Shown: piece after piece, positions 59,738 to 64,000 of the stretch | Numbering within the stretch: the first letter of the stretch is position 1 | Layout of the letters: the number at the start of each line of letters is the position of its first letter | NCBI GenBank assembly: GCA_963575745.1 | Contig: CAUYUJ010000768.1 | Coordinates: 1-64,000, forward strand | Direction: 5' to 3' | Length of the DNA stretch: 64,000 nt | Source of the DNA: Prorocentrum cordatum | Lineage: Eukaryota > Sar > Dinophyceae > Prorocentrales > Prorocentraceae | The notes under the pieces: generated by a model | Told to the model about the DNA's origin: nothing | Seen by the model: only the letters and a program-made list of their open reading frames with translations | The model's database searches: none | Translations under genes and position numbers: made by a program

Positions 59738-60485
59738 TCGCTCCTCCTCCTCCTCCTCCTGCCCCTCCTCCTCCACCTCCTCCTTCTCCATGTCCTCCTG
59801 TCAGCGAACCCTTTCGGTGAGGGTTCTGCGGCGCGCCGCCGCAGGGCGCGCCGTAGCCCATCTCCATGTCCTCCTCCTCTTCCTCCTCCTCCTGCTCCTC
59901 CTCCACCTCCTCCTTCCCCAAATCCTCCTCCTCCTCCTCCTCCTCCTCCTCCTCCTCCTCCTCCTCCTCCTCCTCGTCCTCGCCTTTTCCCCACTCCTCC
60001 TCCTCCTCACTCCTCCTCCTCCTCCTCCTCACACTTCTCCTCCTCTTCCCCCCCTCCTCCTCCTCCTCCTCCTCCTCTCCTCCTCCCTCCTCCTCCTCAT
60101 CCTTGCCTCCTCCTCTCCTCCTCCTCCCCCTCCCTCCTCCTCCTCCTCCTCTCCTCCTCCTCCTCCTCCCTTCCTCCTCCTCCTCCTCCCCAGCCTCCTC
60201 CTGTCCTTCCGTCCTTCCGTCCTTGTCCGTACGAGCCTTCCTTCCTTCCGTCCTTCCTTCCTTCCTTCCTTCCTTCCTTCCTTCCTTCCGTCCTTCCGTC
60301 CTTCCTTCCTTCCGTCCTTCCGTCCTTCCGTCCTTCCGTCCTTCCGTCCTTCCGTCCTTCCGTCCTTCCGTCCTTCCGTCCTTCCGTCCTTCCTTCCTTC
60401 CTTCCTTCCTTCCTTCTCCTCCTCCTCCTCCTGCTCCCCCTCCACCTCCTCCTTCCCTACATCCTCCTCCTCCTCCTCCTCCTCA
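59738..60485. repeat. (CCT)n and (CCTT/CCGT)n microsatellites
   Basis: CCT arrays to about 60,200 with a GC-rich palindromic island at 59,805-59,860. Then CCTTCCGT tetramer/octamer repeats to 60,415, then CCT again. Poly-Ser, poly-Pro and poly-Leu frames are artefacts. Confidence 0.95.
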
Positions 60486-60641
60486 GTCTCGGCTCGAGAG
60501 TGCCCTGCACTCAGACCGCAGCCGCGACGCGAAGCGCCCCGCCTCGGAGCCAGTCTCCCAGGCCTCGCGAGACCGGAGGGGTCCCAGCAGGACCCTACTG
60601 ATTCGCGTCACCTCTTCCCTCCCACCAGAGCGCCCGCCGCA

Positions 60642-61739
60642 ATGGCCCCCGCCAAGCCGGAGCGCCGTCGCTCTTCCAAGCAGCCGCCGAGCTCACGTCC
60701 TGCAGCTGAAGGATCCCTCCTCCAACGCAAACAGGACTGCATTGCAGCCTTCAAGCAAGCGGGGTCTGACCGCCCCACAGCCGCATACAACGGGCTCGCC
60801 GAGCTGAACGCGGACGAGCTGCAGGCCACGTACGACATGCACAAGACCAACACCAAGAAGCTCGGCAGTGCCTTGATTCGCATGTGTGCCGCCAACCAGA
60901 TCAGCTACACGCTGGATCACCACCAGCGCAGCAGGCCTAAGCGCAATGGTGGTGACACATCCTATCCACCAGCTGGGTCCGCACGTCTTCAGGCTGCGGA
61001 CGCCAAATTTATTGCCTTGGACCCGGCCTTCTGGAAGGTCCCAGTCCTGGCCGAACCCACATCACTCGACGACGGCAAGACGTACAAGCCCAGCATCAGC
61101 CTCCACGACTACGAGAGTGGCGAGCGGCTGCTGCAGCACCATCTCGAGCAGGGTAAGCGTACCACGGGTCAGCTCGCGATCGCTGTCATGGGCCCAAAAA
61201 ACGACAACTACGTCGGCACCGAGCTCGCCGTCCCCGTGCTGAAGCGCCACCCCAAGGCGCCCAATGTGGTTCACACGCACGTCCCCGTGACCGTGTACCA
61301 GCTGGGCACCAAGGAAGTCGCCTGCACGGAAAAAGTAGCCGTCGCCACCATTGATCCTGCCGACCACGTATGCTGGATTCGGGTGACCATACATGAAACC
61401 GAAGCCATCGCCGCAGTCCCCTCCATGCATCAGGCCTTCGAGGATCAGTTTTCGGGAGGCGCTCCCGTGAACGGTGGTCCACGCGCCAAGGGTCCTTTCC
61501 GAGGGGATTCCGCTCCACAGGACAAGGCGCGCCAAAACCAAAAGCACAGGGAGTCAAAGAAAGACGCTCGCCGCCAGGAGCTCGACAGTCAGCTGCAGGA
61601 CACCTTCAAGGCCCTTTTCCACGGCAACTTTAAAGCCGTCACTATCCTCGAACCCTGCAAAAGTCTAGGCAGGTACGGATCTGGCGTCGGAAAAAAGGTC
61701 CCTGGCTGCCACTTTCGGCGTCAGTCTTCAAGCAGTTGA
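60642..61739 (+). CDS. Hypothetical protein, first part
   Basis: The ATG at 60,642 is the first in a protein-like frame after the CCT array. It encodes about 345 plausible residues: a basic, Ser-rich N-terminus (MAPAKPERRRSSKQPP), an Ala-rich helical segment (LLQRKQDCIAAFKQAG, then ELNADELQATYDMHK), and a mixed alpha/beta-looking domain (YVGTELAVPVL, VVHTHVPVTVYQLG, CWIRVTIHETEAIA). It ends in a Lys/Arg/Gln-rich helix. No known family recognised. Near 61,670 the coding signal moves to another frame, so the last ~22 codons to the stop are probably out of frame. Confidence 0.55.
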   Translation: MAPAKPERRRSSKQPPSSRPAAEGSLLQRKQDCIAAFKQAGSDRPTAAYNGLAELNADELQATYDMHKTNTKKLGSALIRMCAANQISYTLDHHQRSRPKRNGGDTSYPPAGSARLQAADAKFIALDPAFWKVPVLAEPTSLDDGKTYKPSISLHDYESGERLLQHHLEQGKRTTGQLAIAVMGPKNDNYVGTELAVPVLKRHPKAPNVVHTHVPVTVYQLGTKEVACTEKVAVATIDPADHVCWIRVTIHETEAIAAVPSMHQAFEDQFSGGAPVNGGPRAKGPFRGDSAPQDKARQNQKHRESKKDARRQELDSQLQDTFKALFHGNFKAVTILEPCKSLGRYGSGVGKKVPGCHFRRQSSSS

Positions 61740-63204
61740 CAAGGTCTTGGCGGGTTCGGGGCAACTCGGCGCCACCTACGACCTCAGCAACGTAGGTGCG
61801 GACGAGCCCACGGCAGACAAGTACCAGACCGTGTGGTTCCCCGAGGACCAGCCCATCACGATGGCAGAGGCGTTTCAGAAGTCGGTGGACTTCAAAGCCC
61901 TAGGAGTCGTCAGGCACGGCAAGTCAGGCTTATTGGGGATCCGTGTTGCACGTGGGTCAGACGCCGCCAAGGCCGCTGCCGTCAGCATCCGTGGCTGCGA
62001 AGCCACTCTCGCCAAGACGCGATACCGCATCACGGGCATTGCGGCACGCCATGCCACGCTGACCCAGCTTGCTAAGACTCTCACGGGCCCGTCCGTCAAA
62101 TGGGACTGTGAGGTCTACCACACCGCCTGGGACCCAGCCACTTCGGCGCAGTTTGCCTTAGTGCGCGCTCATCGTCCCCCACCCACATATACGGTGCAGG
62201 TCGCAGGGCGCCCCATCCCGTGGAGCATCACCGAGGCCCCGTTGGCTGAGGTCGTGCCGAAGAGGGACAACGTTACCATTGTCACCCCCACCACTATCAC
62301 AGAGCCAGTGACGCCGCCCGCCCGTGGTGGCGGCTTCAGCCCCGCCACGGGCACACTCCTAACCAAAGCGGCCCAGAGCCCCTACCTCCACGACCTCATG
62401 ACTGCCACGCCCAAAGGCAAGGGCGTCGCACCGCTCCCGATCCCCAAGGAGGAGCCTTTAGCCAAGCGCCACCGATCCTCCAGCGGGAAACGCGACGCCA
62501 CGCCGCACGCAAGATCACACGGCGCCCCAGGCCGCAGCTCCTCTGCACCCCCGCACGGCACGGATGGAGCTGCCGAGCAGACGGCCGTCCAAGGACCAGG
62601 TGGGGACGGACATGACCCGCAACCTGGCACGGTGGCGGCCGAAGGTGGGGGCCACACGGAAGGGCACGCGGACGCAGCCGCCGAGGTACCAGGCGACGTC
62701 GAGATCCTATCATCAGAGGATGAATTCAGCGTGGCATCGCGCGAAGTGAACACCCTCGGCGAACGCTTCGCTACGGCCCCTAAACTGTCACATGCCGCCA
62801 CGACCCGCATCCAACACATGGAACAACAGCACGAGCTGCTCGCCAACACGGTGGACAACATGCAGGTCCAGCTCGCGGGCGTTCTCTCATCCCAGGCCAC
62901 ACTCACGGAGCACGTTTCAGGCTTGGAACGGGGGCTTGCCACCGTCGTCACTCAGCAACAGACGGCAACTACCGAAGCTGCGGCACTGCGCGGCGACATC
63001 CAGGCCCTCCTCGGGCACCTCACGGGGGGTACCATCCACCTGCCCCAGGTGGCCACCCTCGAAACAAAAAAGGAGGAAGCTGCACCAGTTGCCGATCCCG
63101 TGGCGGTCTGCGGGTGGATCGACCAGCCAGGCCAGGTCACCCCAGGGACGGGGCCCCCAGGGGCTGACAAAGGCAAAGGGCGGGTCACACAGGAACCCTA
63201 TTGA
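61669..63204 (+). CDS. Hypothetical protein, second part (coiled coil)
   Basis: The frame opens after a TAG at 61,666 and reads TDLASEKRSLAATFGVSLQA, apparently continuing the previous protein after a one-base shift. It holds a folded-looking region (TVWFPEDQPITMAEAF, SGLLGIRVARGSDAAK, PSVKWDCEVYHTAWDP). A basic Pro/Ser/Gly-rich disordered stretch follows, then an acidic VEILSSEDEF motif and a coiled coil of about 90 residues (MEQQHELLANTVDNMQVQL onward), ending at a TGA. The layout recalls retroelement ORF1 proteins, but there is no zinc finger. Confidence 0.5.
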   Translation, partial: AGTDLASEKRSLAATFGVSLQAVDKVLAGSGQLGATYDLSNVGADEPTADKYQTVWFPEDQPITMAEAFQKSVDFKALGVVRHGKSGLLGIRVARGSDAAKAAAVSIRGCEATLAKTRYRITGIAARHATLTQLAKTLTGPSVKWDCEVYHTAWDPATSAQFALVRAHRPPPTYTVQVAGRPIPWSITEAPLAEVVPKRDNVTIVTPTTITEPVTPPARGGGFSPATGTLLTKAAQSPYLHDLMTATPKGKGVAPLPIPKEEPLAKRHRSSSGKRDATPHARSHGAPGRSSSAPPHGTDGAAEQTAVQGPGGDGHDPQPGTVAAEGGGHTEGHADAAAEVPGDVEILSSEDEFSVASREVNTLGERFATAPKLSHAATTRIQHMEQQHELLANTVDNMQVQLAGVLSSQATLTEHVSGLERGLATVVTQQQTATTEAAALRGDIQALLGHLTGGTIHLPQVATLETKKEEAAPVADPVAVCGWIDQPGQVTPGTGPPGADKGKGRVTQEPY

Positions 63205-63372
63205 AGGTGCCTCAGAGGGCCCGCCTCAGCCCTCCGAGGAAGCGCCTTCAGAGGCATCCCTTCTCACTTCTCGTCGTACCTCCTCCTGGCTATATCATGT
63301 CATTTTTGGCAGCAGCACGAGCAAGCTACCTGGTGTAGGGACACCTGTCATCTTGCTGTGGGTGTGTTTGTT

Positions 63373-64000
63373 GCAATGTACATGAGCATGCAGGGGTACC
63401 TAAAGATGCGTGCTGACATGCAGCCTTTGGCTCATCGCTCGCGCCGCCCGCCAGGCCTCGCCATCATGTGGCGCTTTGCTTGCAGCCTGGCTCTCCCCTC
63501 GCTCGCTGGAGCACACCCGTCTTCAGGCGGTGCGCCCCAGCATGGAGGTGGGTTTCTCCTGCAGCACGTCGAACGTGCGTCCCTTTTCTACCTCTACGAT
63601 GACAGCATCTACAAGTACGAGCACTGCACCATTTTGGACCCGATCGTCAACGGCACCGCTGCCGCGAGTCCGTGCAGTATTGGCCAGGCACACAGTGGCG
63701 GCTTCAGCCCCGCTGCTGTGCCCCGCTATTGCCCTACGGGTCCCACCACTCCCATGCGAGATAGGGGCGAACCCGAGGAAGACCCTGCTTTCTGGCACCT
63801 GATGATGATCCGCGCCCGGCTCATACCGTGTGCTGCGGCGTGGGCACCAGGTGAGGAAAACCAGGACATGTTCTGGGCATGGCTCGAGGACTGCGTCCCG
63901 TACATCCTGGCGACGCTCCATCTGCCACAGTACGATCACCTCTTCCTCGAGGCGTCCGAGGACACCACCGACGCCCTGCGGCATCGCACCGCGGTCGACA
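63373..64000 (+). CDS. Hypothetical protein, open at the right edge
   Basis: Same frame as the preceding ORF, 56 codons after its TGA. Possible starts are the Met codons at 63,376 or 63,466. From MWRFACSLALPSLAG the sequence looks like real protein (SLFYLYDDSIYKYEHCTILD, DPAFWHLMMIRARLIPCAAA, DMFWAWLEDCVPYILATLHL) and is uninterrupted to base 64,000. The hydrophobic start could be a signal peptide, though this is weak. No family recognised. Confidence 0.5.

Noticed and set aside
60481-60500. Possible relict SL (GGCTCGAG after the CCT array) upstream of the plus-strand gene
   Set aside because: Too few matching bases; would need related copies to judge.

Overview
The window is nuclear DNA of a dinoflagellate. 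The decisive evidence is four copies of the dinoflagellate spliced leader (SL; core TAGCCATTTTGGCTCAAG) embedded in the minus strand. Each sits exactly at the 5' end of a retroelement, at about 4.32, 37.08, 39.46 and 50.56 kb. High GC, very long CCT/AGG and TG microsatellites, tandem satellites and almost no host coding sequence fit a repeat-rich dinoflagellate genome. The species cannot be fixed from the sequence alone.

Layout. 1-4.3 kb: 5' part of a LINE (LINE-A) that runs off the left edge. 4.3-10 kb: microsatellites, minisatellites, two foldback elements and two MITEs. 10-12 kb: three hairpins that share one loop, plus weak ORFs. 12.3-23.8 kb: a giant retroelement on the minus strand, with a coiled-coil ORF1 and an ORF2 ordered RNase H, AP-like endonuclease (EN), reverse transcriptase (RT), C2H2 fingers and a C5-methyltransferase-like domain. 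16,967-24,534 and 24,535-32,086 are a 7.56 kb direct tandem duplication. It contains the 5' part of the giant element and the 3' end of LINE-B. 31.4-37.1 kb: LINE-B (ORF1, EN-RT-CCHC-RNase H) with three tandem SL-like units. 37.3-39.5 kb: an SL-capped ORF1-like retrosequence (element D). 39.5-44.5 kb: microsatellites, a MITE, dispersed repeats and part of a 0.6 kb dispersed duplication. 44.5-50.6 kb: LINE-C, the most complete LINE, flanked on both sides by (AGG)n. 50.6-60.5 kb: microsatellites, a ~110 bp minisatellite, two MITEs, a 90 bp satellite and further simple repeats. 60.6-64 kb: plus-strand coding sequence of unknown function, the only convincing plus-strand coding region, open at the right edge.

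How the parts relate. LINE-A, -B and -C share one plan: an ORF1 with a RanBP2-like zinc finger and coiled coil, overlapped by an EN/RT ORF in the +1 frame. Their SL caps show that trans-spliced mRNAs were reverse transcribed and reinserted. Tandem SL relicts on LINE-B and LINE-C record several rounds. Most elements are interrupted by single-base frameshifts, often at homopolymers, and by in-frame TGA codons, so they are annotated as broken or doubtful. Nearly all open frames over the microsatellites and satellites are low-complexity artefacts and are left out. Domain calls were made by eye from motifs; no database search was possible.
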